Made by a program: the position numbers and the translations under genes. The notes beneath the pieces are model-generated. The model worked only from the letters and a program-made list of their open reading frames with translations. It did not search any database and was not told the DNA's origin. A stretch of DNA of 47,312 nucleotides from Geobacteraceae bacterium (lineage in GTDB: Bacteria; Desulfobacterota; Desulfuromonadia; Geobacterales; Geobacteraceae): assembly GCA_009773645.1 (NCBI GenBank), contig WSYB01000032.1:1-47312 (forward strand), given 5' to 3'. This document shows positions 14,690 through 22,427 of this stretch, piece by piece. Positions within the stretch are counted from its first letter, which is position 1. Every line of letters begins with the position of its first letter.

Positions 14690-15148
14690 ATGCGATCTAC
14701 CTCCAATCTGACCATCGAGTGGGTTAAACCGGACATTGCCACCGAACAGTGGGAGTTTTCCCATCACCCCGACAAGCAGGGCTTCTACCTGCGCCACAAC
14801 ATCGGCTGGGGCCGGATTCTGTCCGGTTTTGATGCCGGACGGCTGGTGGCCTATCCCCGTTCGGACCGGATCAATGGAGTACCGGTAGCGCTCTCCTACA
14901 GCAGCTATGACGACTATGCCCGCTATCTGGCGAAGGCCAAACGGGGCTACCGCAGAAAATACTCCCTGATGGAGGAGTCGCTGCAACGCCTCGGGACGCT
15001 GACCCTCCCGGCGCCGATCGTCCTGCAGTGCGGCGGTGAAGCGCTGCTCTTCTCCGGCTACCGCCGGCTCTGCCTGGCCTGGAACTACGGGATGGCGCCC
15101 TGCGTCTGGCTGCTGCCATTCGGAAATGATCAGGGGGACATTCTATAG
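14690..15148 (+). CDS. Hypothetical protein, possibly ParB-like nuclease fold
   Basis: 152-residue protein starting MRSTSNLTIEWVKPD. I do not recognise a named family. The C-terminal 45 residues (LTLPAPIVLQCGGEALLFSG then YRRLCLAWNYG) resemble the ParB/Srx-type pattern in which 'GxxRLxAA' follows a short beta-hairpin; this is weak. There is no signal peptide. The ribosome-binding site is poor (CTGAG). It may be transcribed with mtgA, 80 bp downstream. Confidence 0.5.
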   Translation: MRSTSNLTIEWVKPDIATEQWEFSHHPDKQGFYLRHNIGWGRILSGFDAGRLVAYPRSDRINGVPVALSYSSYDDYARYLAKAKRGYRRKYSLMEESLQRLGTLTLPAPIVLQCGGEALLFSGYRRLCLAWNYGMAPCVWLLPFGNDQGDIL

Positions 15149-15229
15149 CCCGCCCAATTCTTATCTCTACAATCATCCGCCAATTTCTGCTATCGTGCAT
15201 CAGATCGACTCTTCCCATGTGAGGCGCAA

Positions 15230-16057
15230 TTGAAGGCTGTAAAATGGCTGGCGGCATTCGTCCTCGGCGCAATCTTTCTCTATGCCGCCTGGATCGGCGT
15301 GGCGCTCTTTCGCCTCCCCCCGGTGGCAGGACTCGCCGACCGGAAGATGAACCTGACCATCCAGGTGAAGGACTGGCAGGGGAAGCTCCACCCCTTCGTG
15401 GTCGGGCCGCGTAACGCCCGGTGGACCCCGTCGGAGAGCATCCCGACCGACTTGAAGTGGGCGGTTATATTGGCGGAGGACGCCAACTTCTACCTGCACA
15501 AGGGGATCGACGTCACGGCCATAAGGAACGCCATCAAATACGACCTGGAGAAGAGGCGCTTCGCCCGCGGCGCCTCGACCATAACCCAGCAGGCGGCGAA
15601 GAACCTCTTCCTGTCCCGGGAAAAGACCGTCACGCGCAAGATCGAGGAGGTCTACCTCGCCAAACGGATGGAGCAGGAGCTTACCAAGGGGAGGATCCTC
15701 GAGCTCTACCTGAACATCGTCGAGCTGGGGCCGATGGTGTACGGCGTTGGCTACGGCTCCCGTTACTATTTCGACAAGCCGGCGAGCGCCCTCACCCCAC
15801 GGGAGTGCGCCTTCCTCGCCGCCATGCTTCCCGGCCCGCAGAAGGTCTACAACCCGTACCGGCACCTGGACCGGGTGCTGAAGCGCTCCGACATGATCCT
15901 GGGCCAGTTGCGGCAGAAGGGGGTGCTGACCGAGGCGGAGTACCGTCAGGCCCTAGCGGAGACACCGGATATCGGCGGCATGCAGAGGAAGGTTGACAGG
16001 AGCTTCGCGGGGAAGGTGCGGAAATTCTTCAAGAATCTGCTCGATTCTTTCCGGTGA
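15230..16057 (+). CDS. mtgA: Monofunctional peptidoglycan glycosyltransferase
   Basis: 275-residue enzyme of glycosyltransferase family 51, which polymerises lipid II into glycan strands at the outer face of the inner membrane. One N-terminal membrane helix (about residues 5-28) precedes the catalytic domain. The catalytic Glu lies in ILAEDANFYLHKGID (Glu83); other family motifs follow: RGASTITQQAAKNLFLS, KIEEVYLAKRMEQELTKGRILELYLN and the GVGYGSRYYFDKPASALT stretch (read in parts). There is no transpeptidase domain, hence the monofunctional MtgA type. The start is TTG at 15230 with GAGG five bases upstream. Confidence 0.93.
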   Translation: MKAVKWLAAFVLGAIFLYAAWIGVALFRLPPVAGLADRKMNLTIQVKDWQGKLHPFVVGPRNARWTPSESIPTDLKWAVILAEDANFYLHKGIDVTAIRNAIKYDLEKRRFARGASTITQQAAKNLFLSREKTVTRKIEEVYLAKRMEQELTKGRILELYLNIVELGPMVYGVGYGSRYYFDKPASALTPRECAFLAAMLPGPQKVYNPYRHLDRVLKRSDMILGQLRQKGVLTEAEYRQALAETPDIGGMQRKVDRSFAGKVRKFFKNLLDSFR

Positions 16058-16075
16058 GGTGCAACAATGACCAAC

Positions 16076-16109
16076 GGGAGTGCCGCTTTTTCGGAAAGCG
16101 GCGTCTCCC
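16076..16109 (+). terminator. Hairpin after mtgA, possible terminator
   Basis: GGGAG-T-GCCGCTTT (16076-16089), loop TTCGG, AAAGCGGC-GT-CTCCC (16095-16109). It is a strong stem of about 13 pairs but no T-run follows, so termination may be weak. Confidence 0.55.
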
Positions 16110-16184
16110 TCTGGAAGGAGGTCTGACTATCTGCTATTCTTGGCAATATACCGCACGGCAAAGGTTTCTTTTCAGGGGGGCAGG

Positions 16185-16712
16185 TTGAAAAAAATAGTGG
16201 TGATCGGATTGATGCTGCTTCTCCTGCCGGCCTGCGCCAGCAAGGATTGGCAGACCGCAAGCCGCGAATCCGCTGGCATCGCGCCCGATCCTTTAGTGCT
16301 GAAGGAGGCGGTGCTGCAGGTCTACGCTGCCCCTGCGTGGGGGTGGCGCGGCTGGTTTGCCATACACACCTGGATCGCAGCCAAACGGACCGGCGAGAAG
16401 GCGTACACCGTGTATGAAGTCATCGGTTGGCGACAGCGGAAAGGCCTGCCCGTGGTTCGCATCGAAAAGGATCTGCCCGACCGCTTCTGGTTTGGCGAGA
16501 AACCGAGACTGCTGAAGGAGCGCCGTGGAGCAGGTGTCGACGCGCTGATCGCAGCGGTCGACGTGGCGGCGCGGACCTATCCGTGGCCTGACACCTATAG
16601 CGCCTTCCCGTGGCCGAACAGCAACACGTTTACGGCCTGGGTTGCCCGGCAGGTCCCTGCACTCGATCTTCACCTTCCCTTTTCCGCAATCGGCAGCGGA
16701 TACGGGGAGTGA
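16185..16712 (+). CDS. DUF3750 family lipoprotein
   Basis: 175-residue protein with a lipoprotein signal (KKIVVIGLMLLLLPACAS; lipobox LPAC, Cys about residue 16). The rest matches DUF3750: VLQVYAAPAWGWRGWFAIHTWIA, YTVYEVIGWRQRKGLPVV, RFWFGEKPRLL, AARTYPWPDTYSAFPWPNSNTFTAWVARQVP and a terminal LPFSAIG (read in parts). The family has no known biochemical role, though the conserved His, Trp and Asn residues could suggest a catalytic or binding fold. The start is TTG 16185, with AGGGGGG upstream. It follows mtgA on the same strand. Confidence 0.82.
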   Translation: MKKIVVIGLMLLLLPACASKDWQTASRESAGIAPDPLVLKEAVLQVYAAPAWGWRGWFAIHTWIAAKRTGEKAYTVYEVIGWRQRKGLPVVRIEKDLPDRFWFGEKPRLLKERRGAGVDALIAAVDVAARTYPWPDTYSAFPWPNSNTFTAWVARQVPALDLHLPFSAIGSGYGE

Positions 16713-16880
16713 TAGAAGGGTCGGCCGCGGGGGTACTCGGAGCCGTACGTATGAATAAATGTAAACTTGACCCCTTCGCGTTCTCCATGGTATGTTTCGT
16801 CGCCTGTATTACGGCAGTTTAAAGCGACGAAATCAGGGGCGGCCGCAAACGCCGGAGCCGCCGCACGAAGGGAAGGGAAC

Positions 16881-19064
16881 GTGAACTACTCAAAATCAAA
16901 GCTCTACCACGGCTATGCCGGCAAAATATTGACCGTCGATCTGGGAACCGGCGCCATCGCCACCCCTGAAATCGACCCCCACGTGAGGGATTATTTCATC
17001 GGCGGCCGCAGCCTCGGACTCTATCTGCTGCATCAGGCAATCACCCCGCACACGAAAGCCTGCGATCCCGAAAATCCATTGATCCTGGCCAACGGCCCGC
17101 TGGGGGGCATTCCCCAGTTTCCGGGGACGGCCAAGGCAATGGCCGTTTCCCTTTCACCTCTGACCGGCATTCCGGGTGTCTCCAATTTCGGCGGCTATTT
17201 CGGGGCCTTCCTCAAGTACGCCGGCTTCGATGCCCTGAAAATAACGGGAAAAGCCGATCACGACGTCATGATCATCATCGACGGTTTCAAGCAGGCAGTA
17301 TCCGTGGCGGAAGCACCCGCCGATGACGAGGTCTTCGACCTGGAGCGGGACATCGCAGACCGGTTCGTCCAGGCGGGTCATGACAAAAGACACATCGCCT
17401 TCATGACGACGGGGATCGGCGCCGCCAATACTACCTATGGCTGCATCAACAGCCACTACTATGATGCCACCAAGCCGGTGGACGGGAAGAAGGGGCTCTT
17501 CCGGACGAAGCAGGCCGGCAGGACCGGCATCGGAAGCGTGATGCGGGACAAGCGGATCAGAGCCATCGTCGTCCTGTCCGACCATCCCCATGGCGACAAC
17601 CCGTACGGCGCGGCCGACTGGGAGAAGGTGAAGCGGTCGGGGGCGAGGCTCCATACCATCGTCAAGGAGGTCGATCCCCAGTCGCTCAAGATGCACCGCA
17701 AGGGGAGCGCCGGGCTCATTACCTTCATGAGCAAGCAGGAATACCAGTCTCTCCCCGTAAACAACTACCAGGGAGGGTCCGACCCGCGGGCGGTACAGAT
17801 CTGCGGGAAATTCTATGCGGAGCACCTGTTCGAGCACCGGGGAATGGACGGCTGTTTTCCCGGCTGCAACCTGCAATGCACCAAGGGTGGATGGGTGACC
17901 CTCGTCTCCGGCGACCACAAGGGCCGAAAGGTGTGGGTCGATGGTCCCGAGTACGAAACGGCCGCCGGCTTCGGCTCCAACCTGGGGATATGGAATCCCG
18001 AATTCATCATGGAGGCCAACTGGCACTGCGATAACTACGGGATCGACACCATCACCACGTGCGTCATCATGGCCTTCCTGATGGAATGCTTCCAGCGGGG
18101 GTATCTGAACAATGAAGATGCGGGGGGGCTCTCGCTTGCCTGGGGGGATGAACAGTCGGCTCTGACCTTCCTCCACCAGCTTGCCCGCGGCGAGACGGAA
18201 CTGGCACGGGCTGCGGGCAAAGGGATGATCGAGCTGGTCGACTGGATCACCGCCACCTGTGTAAAGAAAACCGGGACAGATCCGAGGCCGGAGCTGGAGC
18301 AGTTTGCCATGCAGACCAAGGGGCTCCCCTTTTCTCTCTACCGGACCCACCGGTCGCTGTCCATGCAGGGTTCCTATGCCGCCGCCAGCGACATCGGAGC
18401 CCACCATGCCGCTGCCTGGCTCATCAAGGCGGACCTCATGGGCGCATTCCCCACCTTCCAGGACAAAGCCAAGGCGCTCATGACCTATCCGCGGGTCCGT
18501 CTCGGCAACGACAACCTGGGGCTCTGCAAGCTCCCGTGGGTGGATGTATTTAACCCCGAATCGGAGAAAAGGACGCATACGGATATCTACATCAATCCCG
18601 CGTCCCAGGAGATCTATGCCGATTTCTACAACGGGATGCTGGGGACGGATCTGACCTGGGAGCTGATATTCGAGCAGACGGACCGTGACATCAATCTGCA
18701 GCGGGTCATGAACGTCATGCGTTACGGCAAAGAGACAGGCACACACGACTGGATTCCGGACCGGGCCATCGGACCGACCGACGACCTGCTCTACGAAGCC
18801 GAGAAGGAATATAACGACCAGGAACTGAGCACACTCCTGGTAAAAACCCTGGCAGAGGTCCAGAACATGCCGACGGGGGAAAAGCGGGAACGCCTCATGA
18901 ACCACCGGAAAGAGGAACTGCGCAGATTGATCGAGGTGTACTATGAGGAACGTGGCTGGAACGAGTTGGGCATACCGACCGTCGCCACCCTGAAACACCT
19001 CGGGTTGTGGCAATTCCTGACTGAGGAAACAAAGTCAAGGATTTCTGAAACCGCGGATAAATAG
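16881..19064 (+). CDS. Aldehyde:ferredoxin oxidoreductase family (tungsten-type) protein
   Basis: 727-residue member of the AOR family, which uses a bis-pterin tungsten cofactor and one [4Fe-4S] cluster to oxidise aldehydes or related substrates with ferredoxin. The N-terminal domain includes GKILTVDLGTGAI and FIGGRSLGLYLL. Cluster ligands are Cys325, Cys329 and Cys333 (GCFPGCNLQC, spacing CX3CX3C) and Cys549 in NLGLCKLPW. The pterin-domain motif GPEYETAAGFGSNLGI and NYGIDTITTCVIMAF are present. The CX3CX3C spacing differs from the CX2CX3C of classic archaeal AOR but occurs in some family members. GTG 16881 has AAGGGA upstream. The true substrate is unknown. Confidence 0.9.
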   Translation: MNYSKSKLYHGYAGKILTVDLGTGAIATPEIDPHVRDYFIGGRSLGLYLLHQAITPHTKACDPENPLILANGPLGGIPQFPGTAKAMAVSLSPLTGIPGVSNFGGYFGAFLKYAGFDALKITGKADHDVMIIIDGFKQAVSVAEAPADDEVFDLERDIADRFVQAGHDKRHIAFMTTGIGAANTTYGCINSHYYDATKPVDGKKGLFRTKQAGRTGIGSVMRDKRIRAIVVLSDHPHGDNPYGAADWEKVKRSGARLHTIVKEVDPQSLKMHRKGSAGLITFMSKQEYQSLPVNNYQGGSDPRAVQICGKFYAEHLFEHRGMDGCFPGCNLQCTKGGWVTLVSGDHKGRKVWVDGPEYETAAGFGSNLGIWNPEFIMEANWHCDNYGIDTITTCVIMAFLMECFQRGYLNNEDAGGLSLAWGDEQSALTFLHQLARGETELARAAGKGMIELVDWITATCVKKTGTDPRPELEQFAMQTKGLPFSLYRTHRSLSMQGSYAAASDIGAHHAAAWLIKADLMGAFPTFQDKAKALMTYPRVRLGNDNLGLCKLPWVDVFNPESEKRTHTDIYINPASQEIYADFYNGMLGTDLTWELIFEQTDRDINLQRVMNVMRYGKETGTHDWIPDRAIGPTDDLLYEAEKEYNDQELSTLLVKTLAEVQNMPTGEKRERLMNHRKEELRRLIEVYYEERGWNELGIPTVATLKHLGLWQFLTEETKSRISETADK

Positions 19065-19379
19065 GATAATTATTTCCCCTGCATATCTATTTGTACACAT
19101 GTATGCCTATATTATACACGCTGAAAATGGCTCAAGGGGTTATTTTTACTACACTAACTCAACGCCAATTCTCATTAATCCTCACCGGTAAAATTTATTA
19201 GTATATATTTCTCATACTCCCCCCGAATTTTTAAGCAAAACCCAATCTTTACCTTGTGCCACAATAGCTTGTAATTACAGCACGTTAACTACAAACAATC
19301 AAAAAAAACTAATATAGGCATAGTGAATGCAGTATCCCAGAATAACACCATCAGGAAACCCGTATAAGGGGAGGTCATT
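19065..19379. other. 315-bp AT-rich intergenic region
   Basis: Much more AT-rich than its flanks. I see no gene. A weak -24/-12-like sequence (AGGCATAGTGAATGC, about 19315-19330) lies about 50 bp before the next start, but it departs from consensus at both boxes. Confidence 0.5.
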
Positions 19380-19634
19380 ATGAAAACATCAGCCAGGAAC
19401 ACACTCATTGCTTCAATCGTCGGAATGGCCACACCCGCGTTTGCCGCCAGCGGGGCTGAAAACGAGGGGAGCGGCATTCTTCTGGTTCTTTTCCTGGGGT
19501 TTGGCGCGCTGATCATATCTTTTCAGCTTATCCCCAGCGCGCTCCTGTTTTTCTCAATGGTTAAAGGGCTGCTCGCCAAGCCTCTTAAAGAAAGCCCGGC
19601 GCTGGCCGGCAAGAAGAGCGGGAAGCCATTGTAA
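19380..19634 (+). CDS. Small exported/membrane protein, copy 1
   Basis: 84-residue protein. The N-terminus (MKTSARNTLIASIVGMATPA then FAASG) looks like a cleavable signal peptide. The mature part has a single strongly hydrophobic segment, ILLVLFLGFGALIISFQLIP, and a short basic tail. It is clearly paralogous to the next gene, sharing SG-(I/L)-L-x-V-L-x-FLGF-x-AL and the QLIP motif. GGGGAGG precedes the ATG. I do not know a function; similar small proteins are common in Geobacter-type genomes. It lies 66 bp upstream of copy 2 and the pair ends at a terminator, so they form a two-gene unit. Confidence 0.75.
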   Translation: MKTSARNTLIASIVGMATPAFAASGAENEGSGILLVLFLGFGALIISFQLIPSALLFFSMVKGLLAKPLKESPALAGKKSGKPL

Positions 19635-19700
19635 TCAAAACGATCGGCATTTCAAAAATACGGTGCCCGGAAGGCACTGAAATATCGAGGAGGAACCACC

Positions 19701-19934
19701 ATGAAAAAGACACGCCTGCTTTTAACCACATTGACCCTTTGGCTGGCAGCGACCACTCCGGCCTTTGCCGCTACAACCACCAGAGTATATTCGAGCGGTT
19801 TATTGGTTCTGGTATTTCTCGGGTTTTGCGCCCTTGTAGTTGTCGTCCAACTGATCCCGGCTTTCACTGCCCTCTGGGGATTGCTTAAGAGTCAAAGTAA
19901 AAAAGAGCCTGTGGAAGCGAAGATAACCGCCTAG
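19701..19934 (+). CDS. Small exported/membrane protein, copy 2
   Basis: 77-residue paralogue of the preceding gene. It has a signal-peptide-like N-terminus (ending TTPAFAATTT), the hydrophobic segment GLLVLVFLGFCALVVVVQLIPA and a Lys/Glu-rich tail. GAGGAGG precedes the ATG. The conserved block FLGF-(G/C)-AL-(I/V)(I/V) followed by QLIP is shared with copy 1, while the signal peptides and tails differ. One membrane-spanning helix with a short cytoplasmic tail is the simplest model. Function unknown. Confidence 0.75.
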   Translation: MKKTRLLLTTLTLWLAATTPAFAATTTRVYSSGLLVLVFLGFCALVVVVQLIPAFTALWGLLKSQSKKEPVEAKITA

Positions 19935-19962
19935 GTTGTATGTATGATCGCCCTTAACATAA

Positions 19963-19993
19963 AAAGGCCTTGCGATAATTTCGCAAGGCCTTT
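19963..19993 (+). terminator. Strong intrinsic terminator
   Basis: A perfect 13-bp stem (AAAGGCCTTGCGA / TCGCAAGGCCTTT) with a 5-base loop, just after the two small membrane-protein genes; the T-stretch is short (TTTAT). Confidence 0.85.
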
Positions 19994-20233
19994 ATCCTGC
20001 CTTTTGATTTGCCCGGTTTTCTCTACATTACGTATCCTTCATTCCCCCCTGTCACTTGATTTCTCTTGGCATAACAAAATTTTGTTTTAAATAGATGCGC
20101 AAGTCAATTTATTGACAATACTCGCAAGAAGCTTCTCCTGTGACCCTGACACAGCGCTTACGCCAGCCTTCACTTTTGGGGCAAATAGTTGCGAGAGGGC
20201 AGAAACCGGCACGTTGCGGTGAGCCAATGTAAA

Positions 20234-20250
20234 TTGGCAAGGTGCTTGCA
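20234..20250 (+). promoter_or_regulatory. Sigma-54 (-24/-12) promoter of the GGDEF gene
   Basis: TTGGCAAGGTGCTTGCA: GG (20236-20237) and GC (20248-20249) are separated by exactly 10 bases, and TTGGCA...TTGCA matches the sigma-54 consensus closely. The predicted start of transcription is near 20261, giving a leader of about 109 bases. It needs an enhancer-binding activator, which is not in this window. Confidence 0.65.
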
Positions 20251-20261
20251 CGGGATTAAGA

Positions 20262-20369
20262 ACCATTAAATTTTTATGTTGTCAATGTAGCAGGACAGCG
20301 CTTGGCATCCAGGCGAAACGAACCTAAAGTTTCGACAATGGTCCCAGCCTGAACAGGAGGACATAAACC
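20262..20369 (+). other. Leader of the GGDEF gene with hairpin
   Basis: The leader contains CGAAAC (20314-20319) paired with GTTTCG (20329-20334) around a 9-base loop, enclosed by CAGG (20310-20313) / CCTG (20348-20351). The outer stem ends a few bases before the AGGAGG ribosome-binding site, so folding could influence translation. I do not recognise a known riboswitch class. The upstream stretch 19994-20233 holds only small palindromes (for example GTCAATTTATTGAC) and no gene. Confidence 0.4.
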
Positions 20370-21500
20370 GTGAAAACCATAACTCAAAGACAATCATCGC
20401 CCAGACGTTTACTGGAGATGGGAAAAACCGAGAGCGGAATCGGCCGTATAGGCACGGACACCATTGCGGACCTGAAGCAGCAGCTCAATGAAGCTGTTTT
20501 TCTGGGAAGGTTTATCGGTGCAATCAGCGCCTCTCTGGACCCCAACGACATCTGTGCGATTGCCTCCCGGTGGCTTTATGACTTCGTCCCGTATCTCAGA
20601 ATAGTCTTTGCCCTGTCGCCGGATTTGGGCGTCAAAACCCTGGTCTACTCCCCGGGCACGGCCAAGGAATCCGAGCTTGATCCGTCCACAACGGATAAAT
20701 TACCCGGATATATCCCCGAAGAGTTTAAAGACTCCCGGAACTTGAGCATGGTATCATTGTTTGACGGAGGAGTCCGCTGCAGACGTTATTCCCTGGAACT
20801 GCCTGAAAAGATGGGATACATTTTGATCTATTTTGAGGAACGCAATACAGGTTCTTTTTCGGCATCGTTTTTAAACAATGTCGTGGAGAATTTCTCCCAT
20901 GCCCTGAGGAACGCGCTGGAACATAACAAAGTGAAAGAACTTGCCATGCGGGACAGCCTCACCGGCCTGTTCAACCGACGTGTGTTCGACGAAATGCTCA
21001 ATATTGAAGGAAAACGGCTTGAATTGATGCCTCTGTCACTCCTTATTATTGACCTGGACAACTTCAAGCAGATCAACGACAGGTTCGGACATCCTGCCGG
21101 TGACCAGGTTCTTGCCAGGTTTGGTAAAATTCTGCGTGAAAACTGCCGCGGTTCCGACCTTGTTGCCCGCTACGGGGGAGAAGAGTTTGCCGTTATGCTC
21201 CCTGCCACCTCTTCTTCCATCGCGTTCGATATCGCTCAGCGTTTGCGGGTCAGGCTGGCTGACACCGTTTTTGTCTTCGGTGATCAACAGGTTCGGTTGA
21301 CTGCGAGTATCGGCATAGCTTATACCGCCGGCACCGGAAAAACGGCTGGCGATCTGGTGCAGCGGGCTGATCAGGCCCTCTACCGGGCCAAGAAGAACGG
21401 CAAGAATCGGACTTGCGTTTACGCGACCAAGCCGGTTGAAGTTGTTAAAAAGGAACCCATCCGTAAAAAGGTCTGCTATGCCCGGCTCCATACAGATTAG
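20370..21500 (+). CDS. Diguanylate cyclase (GGDEF domain)
   Basis: 376-residue protein predicted to make cyclic di-GMP from GTP. The C-terminal GGDEF domain (about residues 190-355) has RDSLTGLFNRRVFDE at its start, DNFKQINDRFGHPAGD, the active-site motif RYGGEEFAVMLP (about residue 268) and an inhibitory I-site RGSD five residues before it. The N-terminal 180 residues look like a GAF-type sensory domain without membrane segments. The start is GTG 20370 with AGGAGG upstream. A sigma-54-like promoter lies upstream. It converges on the radical-SAM cassette. Confidence 0.92.
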   Translation: MKTITQRQSSPRRLLEMGKTESGIGRIGTDTIADLKQQLNEAVFLGRFIGAISASLDPNDICAIASRWLYDFVPYLRIVFALSPDLGVKTLVYSPGTAKESELDPSTTDKLPGYIPEEFKDSRNLSMVSLFDGGVRCRRYSLELPEKMGYILIYFEERNTGSFSASFLNNVVENFSHALRNALEHNKVKELAMRDSLTGLFNRRVFDEMLNIEGKRLELMPLSLLIIDLDNFKQINDRFGHPAGDQVLARFGKILRENCRGSDLVARYGGEEFAVMLPATSSSIAFDIAQRLRVRLADTVFVFGDQQVRLTASIGIAYTAGTGKTAGDLVQRADQALYRAKKNGKNRTCVYATKPVEVVKKEPIRKKVCYARLHTD

Positions 21501-21533
21501 CACGTCGTTTCTGTTTGCCGGACCGAACTGTTA

Positions 21534-22427
21534 TTACATGCATCCCGGGTCAGGCACATCGAGGGAATTGTTTGCCGCATAGGCCCTCCCCCTGCACCCT
21601 CCCGTACAAAGGGGGAGCTCGGCACAATGAGCACACCCCGCAGGAGCTCTCACGATTTTTTCCCTGAGCTCCTTTTTCTCTTTGGAGAAGATAATGTCCT
21701 TAAGTGTCGCTTCCATGAGGCTGCCAAGCTTTACCGGCATGGAAGGGCAGGGATAGACGTCCCCTTCAGGGGATATATAAAGCATGGTGTTGGCCGCCTG
21801 GCACCCCCCTTCCGGAAACTCGACCGATGGGAAAAAAACTTTCCATAGAAAGGGGTCGTGGATTATGAGCTTGATGCGTGCAGGTATGCCGATGCCATGC
21901 ACCCTTGCGGTGAGCTCTTCCCTCTCCCTTTGGTCGAGATAAAAGCAGTCCCGTTCTTTCGTGAGTCTCTGCATGGGCAGCACCAGGTAAGGGACGTCGT
22001 TGTCCAGGCAGAACGACAGGAGCTCGGGAAGCGTTTTATGGTTATCTTTCCTGACCTCGAAGTAAATCCCCGGCAGCAGAACTTTTTTCTCATGCCATAT
22101 GTCCTGCAAGGGTCGCAGTTCATCGAGTGAAGACGCCATGAGAAACAACGCCCTGACATGAAGGTTGTGGAGAAGGCTTATTACCTGCGGATTTATGGCC
22201 GAACCCGGCAGGGCAAGGGATACGGCGATGTTTTCGTTTTTTAGCCTTTCGAGTATCTGTAAGCATGCGCCGCTTATGGAAGGGTCGGTATCGACCAGAT
22301 TGAGACTCAGAATCCTGATTCCGACAATCTCTTCGCATATCCGCTGATAGCCAGGACGTACCTCCGTTGTGGGGGTAACATCCCAGTATATCCTGATCGG
22401 CGTTTTCAGTTCCCTGAGGTTCATCAT
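21534..22427 (-). CDS. SPASM-domain protein lacking a radical SAM cluster site (GeoRSP-type)
   Basis: 297-residue protein. Its C-terminus holds a full SPASM auxiliary-cluster pattern: CQAANTMLYISPEGDVYPC (CX12GX4C), then CAHCAELPLCTGGC (CX2CX5CX3C) and a final Cys in DPGCM. The N-terminal 200 residues look like a TIM-barrel-like radical SAM fold, but the CX3CX2C motif that would bind the SAM cluster is absent. This matches what I recall as the 'GeoRSP system SPASM domain protein'. The start overlaps the preceding radical SAM gene (ATGATG over its TGA), so the two are translationally coupled. It probably partners the true enzyme. Confidence 0.82.
   Translation of the reverse strand: MMNLRELKTPIRIYWDVTPTTEVRPGYQRICEEIVGIRILSLNLVDTDPSISGACLQILERLKNENIAVSLALPGSAINPQVISLLHNLHVRALFLMASSLDELRPLQDIWHEKKVLLPGIYFEVRKDNHKTLPELLSFCLDNDVPYLVLPMQRLTKERDCFYLDQREREELTARVHGIGIPARIKLIIHDPFLWKVFFPSVEFPEGGCQAANTMLYISPEGDVYPCPSMPVKLGSLMEATLKDIIFSKEKKELREKIVRAPAGCAHCAELPLCTGGCRGRAYAANNSLDVPDPGCM

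Noticed and set aside
17850-17880. CX3CX3C cluster motif in the aldehyde oxidoreductase as a novelty
   Set aside because: Although different from classic archaeal AOR, I recall other family members with the same spacing, so it is recorded in the annotation only.
17154-19013. 619-codon open frame on the minus strand
   Set aside because: It lies exactly opposite the aldehyde oxidoreductase gene, which has clear family motifs. It is a GC-bias shadow.
20060-20120. Small palindromes (AACAAAATTTTGTT and GTCAATTTATTGAC)
   Set aside because: Short and AT-rich; they can arise by chance and no second copies were seen to support operators.
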